Numbered from the stretch's first letter, positions 35,654 to 44,687 are shown. The stretch is 64,000 bases of DNA from Streptomyces pseudovenezuelae (GCF_029892565.1 NZ_JARXVH010000025.1:36692-100691), one strand, 5' to 3'. The notes: generated by a model from the sequence alone, not told the origin. Numbers and translations are program-made.

Positions 35654-38035
35654 GTGAACGCCAACGTGGCTGTAGAGAACATCCCCGGAATCTCCCTCTG
35701 GAACGACCCCACCGTTTCCGTCGCCGCAAGAGTCGACGCCCTGATCGGCGCGATGACCCTGCAGGAGAAGACCGCCCAACTGTACGGAGTGTGGGTGGGC
35801 GCCTCCGACCAGGGCGGTGAAGTGGCCCCCCACCAGCACGACATGGAGGAGGCCGTCGATCTCGACGCACTCCTGCCCACCGGACTGGGCCAGCTGACCC
35901 GGCCCTTCGGCACGGTCCCGGTCGACCCCGCCCTGGGTGCGCTCTCCCTGGCCCGCACCCAGATGCGTATCGCCGCCACCAACCGGTTCGGCATCCCCGC
36001 TCTCGCGCATGACGAATGTCTGGCCGGCTTCGCGGCCTGGGGAGCGACGGCCTACCCCGTTCCGCTGTCCTGGGGCGCCACCTTCGATCCGGACACGGTG
36101 CGGCGCATGGCCGCCGCCATCGGCCGCGACATGCGTTCCGTCGGCGTCCACCAGGGACTCGCGCCCGTCCTGGATGTGATGCGCGACGCCCGCTGGGGCC
36201 GGGTCGAGGAGACCATCGCCGAGGACCCATACCTCGTCGGCACCATCGGGACGGCCTACGTGCAGGGCCTCGAGTCCGCCGGGATCGTCGCCACCCTCAA
36301 GCACTTCGTCGGCTACTCGGCCTCTCGCGCCGGCCGCAACCTCGCCCCCTCCTCCATGGGGCCGCGTGAGCGCGCCGACGTCCTGCTGCCCCCCTTCGAG
36401 ATGGCGATCCGAGAAAGCGGCGCCCGGTCGGTGATGAACGCCTACACCGACACCGACGGCATGCCCTCCGCGGCCGACGAGGATCTGCTCACCGGACTGC
36501 TGCGCGACACGTGGGGCTTCGACGGCACAGTCGTCGCCGACTACTTCGCCATCGCCTTCCTCAAAACCCTGCACGGCGTCGCGGCCGACTGGGCCGGCGC
36601 CGCCTGCACGGCGCTGCGCGCGGGCATCGACATCGAACTGCCCAACGTCAAGACATACGGCGCGCCCCTGACCGAGGCCGTAGCCGACGGCCGCGTACCG
36701 GAGGCGCTGGTCGATCGCGCCCTGCGCCGGACACTCACCCAGAAGGCGATGCTCGGCCTGCTCGACCCGGACTGGAACCCCATGCCGGCCGCGCTCGACG
36801 GGGCGGACCTGGTCGATCCGGCCGCCCTGCGCGGCCGCATCGACCTGGACGGCCCGGAGAACCGCGCGCTGGCCCGCACGGTCGCCGAGAAAGCAGTTGT
36901 GCTGCTGAGTAACGACGGCACCCTGCCGCTCGACAGGCCGCGCCGCATCGCCCTGCTCGGCCCCAACGCCGACGAGCCCGTCGCCGTACTGGGCTGCTAC
37001 TCCTTCCCCCAGCACATCGGCGTCCGCCATCCCGGTACCCCACTGGGCATTGAGCTGCCCACGCTGCGCGACACTCTCGCCGCCGAATTCCCCGACGCCG
37101 AAATCACGGTCGCCCGCGGCACCGGAATCGACGACGGAGATCTTTCCGGCATCGGCGAGGCCGCCCAGGTGGCACAGGAGGCGGACGTCGCCCTGGTGGT
37201 GCTCGGCGACCGCGCCGGACTCTTCGGGCGGGGCACCAGTGGCGAGGGATGCGACGTCGAGGCGCTGGTGCTGCCCGGCGCGCAGCAACAACTGCTCGAC
37301 ACCCTGCTCGACCTGGAGACACCCGTGGTCACCGTCCTGCTCGCGGGACGACCGTACGCCCTGGGCCGCGCCGTGGAGGAGTCCGCTGCGATCGTGCAGT
37401 CCTTCTTCCCGGGGGAGGAGGGGACCCACGCGATCGCCGGGGTGCTCAGCGGCCGTACCAATCCCTCCGGACGTCTCCCGGTCAGCGTGCCGCGCGGGCC
37501 GGGCTCCCAGCCGGCCACGTACCTCGGGGCGCGGCTCGCTCAGGCCACTGAGGTGTCCAGCATCGACCCGACCCCCGCGTTCGCCTTCGGTCACGGCCTG
37601 TCCTATACGCGGTTCGAGTGGACTGATCTGAGCGTGGACGTCCAGGAAGCTCCTACGGACGGCGAGTTCGGCCTCGCCTTCACCATCCGCAACACAGGCG
37701 GGCGGGCCGGAACCGAGGTTGTCCAGCTCTATCTGCACGACCCGGTTGCCTCCGTCGTCCAGCCGGTGCAGCGTCTCGTCGGCTACACCCGGGTCGAACT
37801 GGAGCCGGGCGAGGGCCGCCGCGTCCGTGTCACGGTCCCGGCCGACCTCGCCTCCTTCACCGGACGCGACGGCCGGCGCGTCGTCGAACCGGGCGAGCTG
37901 GAACTGCGGCTGGCCGCCTCCAGCGCGGACCCGCGCCTGACGGCCAGGGTCACGTTGACCGGAGCCGAGCGCCACGTGGATCACACGCGGCGCTTGCACA
38001 CCACCGTCGGGCAGGAGCCGGTTGCCCGGGATTGA
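35654..38035 (+). CDS. bxlA: GH3 beta-xylosidase-like glycosidase (BxlA-like)
   Basis: The 793 residues lack a signal peptide, so cleavage is intracellular. The N-terminal TIM-barrel reads MTLQEKTAQLYGVWVGASDQ, then SVGVHQGLAPVLDVMRDARW, KHFVGYSASRAGRNLAP, and the nucleophile Asp296 in TVVADYFAI. An alpha/beta sandwich and a fibronectin III-like domain (GTEVVQLYLHD) complete the family. The Streptomyces BxlA proteins share the YGVWVGA...PHQHEM...GLGQLTRPFGT pattern. A TnpB element lies against its 3' end and supplies or adjoins the stop codon (38033-38035). Confidence 0.85.
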   Translation: MNANVAVENIPGISLWNDPTVSVAARVDALIGAMTLQEKTAQLYGVWVGASDQGGEVAPHQHDMEEAVDLDALLPTGLGQLTRPFGTVPVDPALGALSLARTQMRIAATNRFGIPALAHDECLAGFAAWGATAYPVPLSWGATFDPDTVRRMAAAIGRDMRSVGVHQGLAPVLDVMRDARWGRVEETIAEDPYLVGTIGTAYVQGLESAGIVATLKHFVGYSASRAGRNLAPSSMGPRERADVLLPPFEMAIRESGARSVMNAYTDTDGMPSAADEDLLTGLLRDTWGFDGTVVADYFAIAFLKTLHGVAADWAGAACTALRAGIDIELPNVKTYGAPLTEAVADGRVPEALVDRALRRTLTQKAMLGLLDPDWNPMPAALDGADLVDPAALRGRIDLDGPENRALARTVAEKAVVLLSNDGTLPLDRPRRIALLGPNADEPVAVLGCYSFPQHIGVRHPGTPLGIELPTLRDTLAAEFPDAEITVARGTGIDDGDLSGIGEAAQVAQEADVALVVLGDRAGLFGRGTSGEGCDVEALVLPGAQQQLLDTLLDLETPVVTVLLAGRPYALGRAVEESAAIVQSFFPGEEGTHAIAGVLSGRTNPSGRLPVSVPRGPGSQPATYLGARLAQATEVSSIDPTPAFAFGHGLSYTRFEWTDLSVDVQEAPTDGEFGLAFTIRNTGGRAGTEVVQLYLHDPVASVVQPVQRLVGYTRVELEPGEGRRVRVTVPADLASFTGRDGRRVVEPGELELRLAASSADPRLTARVTLTGAERHVDHTRRLHTTVGQEPVARD

Positions 38036-39420
38036 CTTCCTCCCCCTCCTGGAGGAGGGGGGTTCCTACGGCTCGCGCTGTAGGGGTTCCTGCTTCGACG
38101 CCGGCTGCCCGCCAGGAGTGCTCCCGTGAGGTCTTACACCGGCTCCACAGGCCGAGACGGCCAGCCCGGCCGCCTTGATGGTGCGGGCCGCGTTGATGTC
38201 GCGGTCATGCACGACACCACAGGTGTCGCACGTCCACGCGCGGACATTCAGCGGCAATTTCGCCGCGATAGTGCCGCAGTTCCCGCACAGCTTGCTACTG
38301 GGGAAGAAGCGGTCGATCACGACGAGTTCACGCCCATACCAGGCGCACTTGTACTCCAGCATCGACCGCAGTTGCGTCCAGGACGCGTCCGAGATGGCGC
38401 GCGCCAACGTGTGATTGTTCAGCAGGTTGCGGACGGTGAGGTCCTCGATCACGACCGTTTGGTTCTCACGGACGAGCCGGGTCGACAGTTTGTGCAGGTG
38501 GTCGCGGCGCCGGTCAGCGATCCGCGCATGCACGCGGGCAACCCGCTCGCGGGCCTTCTCCCGGTTCGCCGAGCCCTTGGCCTTGCGGGACAGCTCCCGC
38601 TGCGCCCTGGCCAGCCGGGCGCGGTCGCGCCGCTCGTGCCGGGGGTTGGCGACCTTTTCCCCGGTGGACAGGGTCACCAGGGAGGTGATCCCGGCGTCGA
38701 TGCCGACCGCGTTCTTCGTGGCCGGAGCCGGGGTAATGCAGTCCTCGCACAGCAGCGACACGAACCAGCGTCCCGCCGCGTCACGCGACACGGTCGCCGT
38801 GGTCGGCTCCTGGCCCTGGGGCAGTGGACGCGACCAGCGGATGTCCAGGGGGCCGGCCATCTTCGCCAGCGTCAGCCGTCCCTCACGCCACGTAAAGGCC
38901 GAGCGGGTGTACTCGGCCGACGCACGGGATTTCTTGCGGGACTTGAAACGCGGGTACTTCGCACGCTGGGCGAAGAAGTTCCCAAACGCCGTCTGGAGAT
39001 GGCGCAGCGCCTGCTGCAGCGGGACCGAGGACACCTCGGTAAGGAAGGCGAGCTCCCCGGTCTTCTTCCACTGCGTGAGTGCGGCCGAGGACTGCACGTA
39101 GGAGATGCGGCGCTGTTCGCCGTACCAGGCCCGCGTGCGCTCTTCCAGCGCCTTGTTGTAGACCAGGCGCACGCAGCCGAACGTGCGCGACAACTCCGCC
39201 GCCTGCTCGCCTGTGGGGTAAAAGCGGTACTTGAACGCCCGCTTGACCTGCCGCGCCATACCTCACGTTCTATCAGCTCCCGTGTGATCGACAGGTGTCG
39301 GCCGGTGGACGACGCACGCCGGTCCGCCCGGGCGGCGAACCGGCTCCACCAGCCCTGCTTCGCAGGAGCTTCGTTTCCTCCCCCGGCTGAAGCCGGGGGT
39401 ATCCACAAAGGAGAGCCCCG
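38032..39420 (-). mobile_element. Solo-TnpB IS200/IS605-type element, copy 2
   Basis: The right end (minus-strand …GGAGGAAGTCAA, with the palindrome CCCCTCC..GGAGGGG at 38042-38060) and the left end (CGGGGCTCTCC after TCAT at 39421-39424) match copy 1. It carries tnpB alone. It is inserted between the end of the GH3 gene and that gene's apparent terminator hairpin at 39428-39476. The right-end hairpin is uninterrupted here, so this copy could express a complete guide RNA. Confidence 0.75.
38066..39259 (-). CDS. tnpB: TnpB RNA-guided nuclease, copy 2
   Basis: The 397-residue protein is nearly identical to copy 1. RuvC acids Asp188, Glu272 and Asp354 and the zinc-ribbon cysteines are kept. Differences include A136G, V217A, NNHT for KNGG at 281-284, D-A-S-W-T for D-V-S-W-R near 291-295, and IAAK for VREK at 331-334. 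A guide would come from the sequence past the right end, which on this strand reads back into the 3' end of the GH3 gene. Confidence 0.9.
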   Translation of the reverse strand: MARQVKRAFKYRFYPTGEQAAELSRTFGCVRLVYNKALEERTRAWYGEQRRISYVQSSAALTQWKKTGELAFLTEVSSVPLQQALRHLQTAFGNFFAQRAKYPRFKSRKKSRASAEYTRSAFTWREGRLTLAKMAGPLDIRWSRPLPQGQEPTTATVSRDAAGRWFVSLLCEDCITPAPATKNAVGIDAGITSLVTLSTGEKVANPRHERRDRARLARAQRELSRKAKGSANREKARERVARVHARIADRRRDHLHKLSTRLVRENQTVVIEDLTVRNLLNNHTLARAISDASWTQLRSMLEYKCAWYGRELVVIDRFFPSSKLCGNCGTIAAKLPLNVRAWTCDTCGVVHDRDINAARTIKAAGLAVSACGAGVRPHGSTPGGQPASKQEPLQREP

Positions 39421-39427
39421 ATGAACC

Positions 39428-39476
39428 GGCCGTGTGCAGCGCACGTCGCAGCAGCGGCGGCGCTGTGCACACGGCC
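39428..39476. terminator. Hairpin between convergent genes
   Basis: GGCCGTGTGCAGCGC (39428-39442) pairs with GCGCTGTGCACACGGCC (39460-39476) apart from a two-base bulge. It lies between the GH3 gene and the convergent FAH-type gene and could end both transcripts. Confidence 0.6.
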
Positions 39477-39512
39477 CCGAACGCGGTGACGGCCGCAGGA
39501 GCCCTCGTCCGC

Positions 39513-40700
39513 TCAGAGCACGCCGCGCCGGGCGAGGTTGCGCATCAGCGCTCCTACACCGGACGTCCACGGCGCGGCCTGCTCGCTGGGGACGACGGTG
39601 TTGAGCAGAGCGCCGAGCCGCGGGCTGGAGATCCGCACGATGTCGCCGTACTCGTGGGTGAAGCCCGCGCCAGGTGCCTGTCGGTCCTCGGTGGGGGCGA
39701 ACAGCGTTCCGGTGAACAGCACGAAGCCGTCCGGGTACTGGTGATGCGGACCGTGTGTGGCAGCTACCAGGTCCAGTACGTCGCGGCTGATCTCGCGCAT
39801 GGAACTGCTGCCGTGCAGTACGTAGCCGTCCGTGCCGTCGATCCGCAGGTCGATGTCGAGTCCGCGTACGGTGTCGAGGTCGAAGTCCTCGTCGAGCAGG
39901 CGGAGGAACGGGCCGATCGCGCAGGAGGCGTTGTTGTCCTTCGCGCGCGCCAGCAGCAGGGCGCTGCGTCCCTCGATGTCGCGGAGGTTGACGTCGTTGC
40001 CGAGCGTCGCGCCGCGTACCCGGCCGCGCGAGTCCACGACGAGGACGACCTCGGGCTCGGGGTTGTTCCACACCGAGGCGCCGAGCACTCCGACGTCGGC
40101 GCCGGTGCCCACTGCGGACAGTACGGGGGCCTTGGTGAACACTTCCGGGTCCGGCCCGATCCCGACCTCCAGGTACTGCGACCACAGCCCTTCGGAGACG
40201 AGCAGTTCCTTGGCCTTGTCGGCTTCGGGCGATCCGGGACGGATGCCGGCGAGCGTGCCGCCCACCACCTGCCCGATGCGGGCCCGCACCTGCGCGGCCT
40301 GCGCCGGATCGCCGCCCGTGCGCTCTTCGATGACGCGTTCCAGCAGACTCCGGGCGAAGGTGACGCCCGCGGCCTTGATCACCTGCAGGTCGATGGGGGC
40401 GAGCAGATGCGGAACGTCACGCCGGCCGGTCGGTGCTGCGAGCAGTTGGTCCAGACGCCAGACCTGTCCGCCCTCGGCCTCGCGGACGACTGCTGCCGCG
40501 TCGTCGCGTTCCATGAGGTCGGAGACGGTGGGTACGACGGCCGTCAGGTCGACGACCTGCTCGCCGCGGACCGCGGCCACACAAGGTCCGTCGCATTGCG
40601 GGTTGTGGACGCGCGCGACGAGTGCGGCCCGGTCGGCGTCCTGCGGCAGGACGGAGCCGGCTGTGAGGACGGGATGAGGGCGCGCTGCTGCTGATTCCAC
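39513..40700 (-). CDS. FAH-family 2-keto-3-deoxy sugar-acid dehydratase-like protein
   Basis: From GTG 40700 (AGGAGAGC before it) it encodes 395 residues. The C-terminal fumarylacetoacetase-type domain has the metal/active-site landmarks AAGVTFARSLLER, SVWNNPEPEVVLVVDSRG, GNDVNLRDIEGRSALLL and FTGTLFAPTED. Proteins of this length beside IlvD-type dehydratases act in oxidative pentose pathways, removing water from 2-keto-3-deoxy-pentonate. It follows the IlvD/Edd gene by 47 bp on the same strand. Location next to xylose genes supports D-xylonate or L-arabinonate use; this is inference. Confidence 0.75.
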   Translation of the reverse strand: MESAAARPHPVLTAGSVLPQDADRAALVARVHNPQCDGPCVAAVRGEQVVDLTAVVPTVSDLMERDDAAAVVREAEGGQVWRLDQLLAAPTGRRDVPHLLAPIDLQVIKAAGVTFARSLLERVIEERTGGDPAQAAQVRARIGQVVGGTLAGIRPGSPEADKAKELLVSEGLWSQYLEVGIGPDPEVFTKAPVLSAVGTGADVGVLGASVWNNPEPEVVLVVDSRGRVRGATLGNDVNLRDIEGRSALLLARAKDNNASCAIGPFLRLLDEDFDLDTVRGLDIDLRIDGTDGYVLHGSSSMREISRDVLDLVAATHGPHHQYPDGFVLFTGTLFAPTEDRQAPGAGFTHEYGDIVRISSPRLGALLNTVVPSEQAAPWTSGVGALMRNLARRGVL

Positions 40701-40747
40701 GATCGATGCTCTCCTGGATAAAAGGGATACGGTCGCCCGGGGCGGGC

Positions 40748-42466
40748 TCAGTGGGAGTCGCGAGGGACCTCGTGTCCACGGCTTCCGCGCAGGAAACCGA
40801 AGTCGGCGCCCTGGTCGGCCTGTTCCACGTTCTGGGTGTAGAGCCAGGAGTAGCCGCTGGTGTGCCGCTCGGCGGGTGCCCTCCGTGCCTGCCGGCGTCG
40901 CGTGAGCTCGGTGTCGTCCACGTCCAGGCGCAGGGTGCGGTTGGGGACGTCGAGGACGACGGGGTCCCCGTCGCGCACCAGGGCGAGAGGTCGGCCGACG
41001 GCGGCCTCGGGCGCCACGTGCAGGACCACCGTCCCATACCCGGTGCCGCTCATCCGGCCGTCGCAGATGCGCACCATGTCCGTGACGCCGGCCTTCAGCA
41101 GCTTGCCGGGCAGCGGGACGTTGGCTACCTCGGGCATGCCCGGGTAGCCCTTGGGGCCGGCGTTGCGGATGACGATGACGGTGTTCTCGTCGATGTCGAG
41201 TTCCGGGTCGTCGGCCACTTCGTGATCGGCCTCGGGGGAGTCGAAGACTCGCGCGGGGCCGCGGTGGGTGAGCAGGTGCGGTGAGGCGGCGGACTGCTTG
41301 ATCACAGCGCCGTCGGGACACAGGTTGCCGCGGAGCACGGCGATTCCGGTGCCGGCCGGCTGGACGGGGGCGTCGAGGCGGGTGATGACGTCGGCGTCGA
41401 CGCGTTCGGTGTTCTCGGTGTTCTCGGCGATGGTGCGTCCGGTGACCGTGATCTGTCCGCCGTGCAGCAGCTTGCCGCCGTGCAGCTCGGCCATGACGGC
41501 GGGCAGGCCGCCCGCGTAGCAGAAGTCCTCCATGAGGTATTTGCCGCTCGGCATCAGGTTGACCAGGGTCGGTACCGCGCGGACCAGGCTGTCGAAGTCC
41601 CGCAGGTTCAGCTCGATTCCGACGCGTCCGGCGATGGCGGTGAGATGGATGACGGCGTTCGTGGAGCCGCCGATGGCCGCGTTGACCCGGATGGCGTTCT
41701 CGAACGCTTCCCGGGTCAGGATCTGTGAGGGGCGCAGCTCCTCCTCCACCATCCCTACGATGCGCTGCCCCGCCGCCTGCGCGACTTCCATCCGCCGGGA
41801 GTCGACCGCGGTCCAGGCCGCCGACTCCGGCAGCTGCATAACGAGCGCCTCGGCCAGGCAGGCCATCGTCGAGGCGGTCCCCATCGTCATGCAGTGGCCG
41901 TTGGAACGGGCCATGCATCCCTCGGCGAAGAAGTACTCCTCCTCGGTCATCCGGCCGGTCTTGAGGTCCTCCTCGAACTTCCACACCTGAGTACCGGATC
42001 CCACGTCCTGGCCCCGGTACTTGCCGTTGAGCATCGGCCCGCCGGTGACCATGACGGCGGGCAGGTCGACGCTGGCGGCGCCCATGAGCATGGCGGGAGT
42101 CGTCTTGTCGCAGCCGGACAGCAGGACGACACCGTCGAGCGGATTGGCCCGGATCAGCTCCTCGACCTCCATGGCCATGAGGTTGCGGTACAGCATGGCG
42201 GTGGGACGCATCAGGGTCTCGCCGGTGGCCATGGTGGGGAACTGCAGCGGCAGGCCGCCCGCCTGCCACACGCCGCGCTTGACGGCTTCGGCGACGCGTG
42301 TCAGATGCGCGTTGCACGGGGTGAGTTCGGAGGTACTGGTCGCGATGCCGATGACCGGACGCCCGTCGAACACCTCGTGTCCGAATCCCTGGTTGCGCAT
42401 CCAGGAGCGGTGCACCATCCCGCTGCGGCCCTGTGCGCCGAACCATGCCTGGCTGCGGCGGCTCGT
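40748..42466 (-). CDS. IlvD/Edd-family sugar-acid dehydratase, 5' end altered
   Basis: About 572 residues of family sequence from SRRSQAWFGAQGRSGMVHRS onward. The [Fe-S] cysteines appear in SELTPCNAH, LLSGCDKTTPA and FAEGCMARSNGHCMTMGTAS. C-terminal GTGYGTVVLHVAPEAA is typical. This subgroup dehydrates aldonic acids such as xylonate or arabinonate. No in-frame ATG or GTG occurs near the expected start; the first ATG is at 42418, inside the conserved part, and upstream codons lie in an opposing gene. The native start and promoter may have been lost in a rearrangement near 42470. Confidence 0.75.
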   Translation of the reverse strand, partial: TSRRSQAWFGAQGRSGMVHRSWMRNQGFGHEVFDGRPVIGIATSTSELTPCNAHLTRVAEAVKRGVWQAGGLPLQFPTMATGETLMRPTAMLYRNLMAMEVEELIRANPLDGVVLLSGCDKTTPAMLMGAASVDLPAVMVTGGPMLNGKYRGQDVGSGTQVWKFEEDLKTGRMTEEEYFFAEGCMARSNGHCMTMGTASTMACLAEALVMQLPESAAWTAVDSRRMEVAQAAGQRIVGMVEEELRPSQILTREAFENAIRVNAAIGGSTNAVIHLTAIAGRVGIELNLRDFDSLVRAVPTLVNLMPSGKYLMEDFCYAGGLPAVMAELHGGKLLHGGQITVTGRTIAENTENTERVDADVITRLDAPVQPAGTGIAVLRGNLCPDGAVIKQSAASPHLLTHRGPARVFDSPEADHEVADDPELDIDENTVIVIRNAGPKGYPGMPEVANVPLPGKLLKAGVTDMVRICDGRMSGTGYGTVVLHVAPEAAVGRPLALVRDGDPVVLDVPNRTLRLDVDDTELTRRRQARRAPAERHTSGYSWLYTQNVEQADQGADFGFLRGSRGHEVPRDSH

Positions 42467-42479
42467 CTTCTGAGCCCCG

Positions 42480-42863
42480 ATGAACAGCCAGGTTGAACGA
42501 TGGACCTTCCTGACCAGCCTTGCACGGGTACTGCTGACCCTTGCCCGCGACCCGGCCGCACGGCTACGGGGCATCGCCGCAGCATGCCGGATCACCGGAC
42601 GCACTGTCCTGGCCATCGTGACCGACCTTGAACAGGCCGCCTACTTACATAGGGAACGCATCGGGCGACGCAATCAGTACACCCTCCACCTGGACGGATC
42701 GTTCCGGCACCCAGCGGAGGCCGACATGCCCATCCGCGCCCTCTGGGAACTCTTCACCGGCCGCGAAGAAGGCGCCGCGCCACCCCCGCCGCGCAAAGCA
42801 CCCTCATCCACCTCCCCTCTATCCCGCCCGACGCTCCGCGGACCGTCCGCGTGCCCGGGGTGA
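42480..42863 (+). CDS. Winged-helix (MarR/ArsR-like) regulator
   Basis: Encodes 127 residues. RWTFLTSLARVLLTLARDPA, RLRGIAAACRITGRTVLAIV, TDLEQAAYLHRERIGRRNQY and TLHLDGSFRHPAEA make a single wHTH as found in a common family of small Streptomyces regulators. The N-terminus is short by a few residues compared with relatives. The tail after about residue 100 is low-complexity Pro/Ser and probably beyond the native end. Its start touches the disturbed 5' end of the dehydratase gene. Confidence 0.7.
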   Translation: MNSQVERWTFLTSLARVLLTLARDPAARLRGIAAACRITGRTVLAIVTDLEQAAYLHRERIGRRNQYTLHLDGSFRHPAEADMPIRALWELFTGREEGAAPPPPRKAPSSTSPLSRPTLRGPSACPG

Positions 42864-43027
42864 TGGCGCCGGGCGGGTCGATGGACCCGGCAGGGACGGC
42901 GACGGCGGCGGTGCCGGTGTGGCAGGCCGCCGCCGCAGCGACGGATCAACTCGCCAGCAACCGCGTCATCGGGCGGGATCGCAGCACCGACGGCAAGGAG
43001 GGCGCGACGACGACGGACAGCACGACC

Positions 43028-43111
43028 GCGTTGGCCGTCGGCCCGTGTGACGTGATGCTGTTCGAGAACCGCCTCTGGCACGCCGGTGGCCTGAACTCGC
43101 CGCGTGCGGGC
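43028..43111 (+). pseudogene. Fragment of a phytanoyl-CoA dioxygenase-like gene
   Basis: AVGPCDVMLFENRLWHAGGL, followed by NSPRAG, matches the C-terminal iron-binding His segment of PhyH-type dioxygenases (GD.L.F.N.LWH..GPN). Nothing upstream or downstream continues the family, so this is a short relic. Confidence 0.5.
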
Positions 43112-43238
43112 GAGGGCCGTGACCTTGCGGGATGCTCGCGACACTGCGGAGTGCCCGTCGTGTGGGAGGCGGTGGACGCCTGAGGTGGAGCATGCGGCGG
43201 GCACAGTCCGCTGCTCGTCGACCGGGCGAGGGTTTGGT

Positions 43239-43331
43239 GGAAGCGGCGGGCAGCTCAGCCGCCTGCATCTGTACCCTCTCCCGGCGCTGACGTCCCGCAG
43301 GCGTTAGCCCACCTCCATCCGCGTACGTCAT
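43239..43331 (-). pseudogene. IS630-type transposase N-terminal relic, copy A
   Basis: Minus-strand MTYADGGGLTPAGRQRRERV, then QMQAAELPAAS, is the start of IS630-group transposases (…GGLT..ER.RRE.VR..AAELFE). The match ends there. A diverged second piece, in the same orientation, lies at 44688-44782. Confidence 0.5.
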
Positions 43332-43419
43332 GCACCGCGGGATACAGCGAACACCCCAGACCCATCAGGCACTCGAGAAAGATCATCCCAACGGGCCGTG
43401 GCCAGTACGTAACGTCGAC

Positions 43420-43806
43420 TCAGTGCATTTCCGGGTCGAGGGCGTCGCGGACGGCGGCGAGGATGGCCTCCGTGTCAGCGCCCAGAGCGCGGGCGGAGAA
43501 AGTGAACTCACGTGCAAGGGTCATGAGTTGAGAGGCATGGTTGTGGGTCGGCCGGGCTGGGGGCGCCGCGACCCGGGAGCCGGCCCCCCGGCGAGTGCGG
43601 ATCAGGCCTTCGGCCTCCAGCTCGCGGTAGGCGCGAGCCACGGTACCTGGTGCGAGGCCGAGGTCCGTGGCCAGCTGGCGCACGGTCGGCAGCCTTTCGC
43701 CCTCGACCAGCCGGCCGGTGACGATCAGAGCGCCGAGCTGTGCGCGGATCTGCAGGTACGGCGGTATCTGGCTGGTGGTGTCGACGCGTACGGCAGGCTC
43801 ATTCAC
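43420..43806 (-). CDS. GntR-family (YtrA-type) regulator
   Basis: The 128 residues contain PPYLQIRAQLGALIVTGRLV, EGERLPTVRQLATDLGLAPG and TVARAYRELEAEGLIRTRRG, the GntR wHTH. The short helical tail is that of the YtrA subgroup, which lacks a large effector domain. It overlaps the upstream membrane-protein gene by eight bases and is cotranscribed with it. Two palindromes before that gene are its likely operators. Confidence 0.85.
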   Translation of the reverse strand: MNEPAVRVDTTSQIPPYLQIRAQLGALIVTGRLVEGERLPTVRQLATDLGLAPGTVARAYRELEAEGLIRTRRGAGSRVAAPPARPTHNHASQLMTLAREFTFSARALGADTEAILAAVRDALDPEMH

Positions 43807-44587
43807 CGGTGCAGTCCCTTTCCGCCGCGTCGTCGACGGCTCGCGGGGCCACCACCGTGAGCAGAGACCAGATGACGGTGAAAAGGTTCAGCAAGGCCAG
43901 TGGGTAGAACACCCAGAAGGTGAGTGCGCCCGTCGTGCCGGCGCAACCTGTTTCCATGAGGGAGATGGTGACCATCAGCACTGCGTACAACTGCTGGCTC
44001 GACACGAGCAGGCCCCAAGCCCCGGTCACTGCCCACGCACGGTTGCGACGCTGCTGTTCCCCACCTGGTCCGTGAGCGATGCGGCGCAGTGCCCACACGC
44101 AGGTAGGGGTGGCTATGGCGAGCGCGCCGAACATCGGAAGGCTGTAGTACAGACCGGGCCAGGGGCCCAGGGTCGCCGGAATCCCGTTGCAGGCGACGGT
44201 AAGGACCTTGCCGCTACTGAGGATACGGTCGGAGTCGAGGGAGGCCGTAGCGGCTGTGATTGCCAGCAGCACGATGAGCGTGACCCCCTGAAGGGCGATC
44301 AGGGGACCCATGCGTGGTGGCACATGGTCTCTCACCATGCGCGGGGCGAGACTCGCGGTGCGTACCGCGTCCAGGGGAAGCAGAGTCAGCGCGTCTGCCA
44401 GAAGGACACCTGCCACCGTGCACATGCCGAAAGCCGTGATGCAGAACACGACGCGCTGCTCGAACTCGATCTGTCCGAGTGTGGACAGCGCCTGTGCGGC
44501 CATGATGCCGATGGCGAGGCCGGACCATCGGGCGTACTGGTCGGCGTGGTCGAGGAATCGCTGCTGGAGCGGGGCAGTGTCGAGCAT
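43799..44587 (-). CDS. Polytopic membrane protein of unknown function
   Basis: From the ATG at 44587 it encodes 262 residues with about six hydrophobic segments, for example IGIMAAQALSTLGQ, VVFCITAFGMCTVAGVLLAD, LIALQGVTLIVLLAITAATA and LYAVLMVTISLM. No transporter or enzyme motif is seen. The GntR YtrA-type gene lies directly downstream, and such pairs often control transporters or membrane-stress proteins. The frame is open up to 44671, but ATG 44587 follows GGGGGACC and clears the operators. Confidence 0.7.
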   Translation of the reverse strand: MLDTAPLQQRFLDHADQYARWSGLAIGIMAAQALSTLGQIEFEQRVVFCITAFGMCTVAGVLLADALTLLPLDAVRTASLAPRMVRDHVPPRMGPLIALQGVTLIVLLAITAATASLDSDRILSSGKVLTVACNGIPATLGPWPGLYYSLPMFGALAIATPTCVWALRRIAHGPGGEQQRRNRAWAVTGAWGLLVSSQQLYAVLMVTISLMETGCAGTTGALTFWVFYPLALLNLFTVIWSLLTVVAPRAVDDAAERDCTGE

Positions 44588-44603
44588 ACGGAGGTCCCCC
44601 AGA

Positions 44604-44672
44604 CCATCTTGTACCAAGTGGCGAGTACAAGATGGCCTCAGGTGGCATCTTGTGTCAAATGCTTGATACAAG
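44604..44672. promoter_or_regulatory. Two GntR-type operator palindromes
   Basis: CCATCTTGTAC (44604-44614) and GTACAAGATGG (44625-44635) are a perfect 11-bp inverted pair with a 10-base spacer. CTTGTGTCAA (44649-44658) and TTGATACAAG (44663-44672) are a second pair with one mismatch and a 4-base spacer. Both share CTTGT...ACAAG. They sit just upstream of the membrane-protein/GntR operon. Confidence 0.75.
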
Positions 44673-44687
44673 GAGGAGCTGGGGAAG

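Noticed and set aside
35600..37999. 799-residue minus-strand frame opposite the GH3 gene
   Set aside because: Shadow of bxlA; no recognised domain and no RBS.
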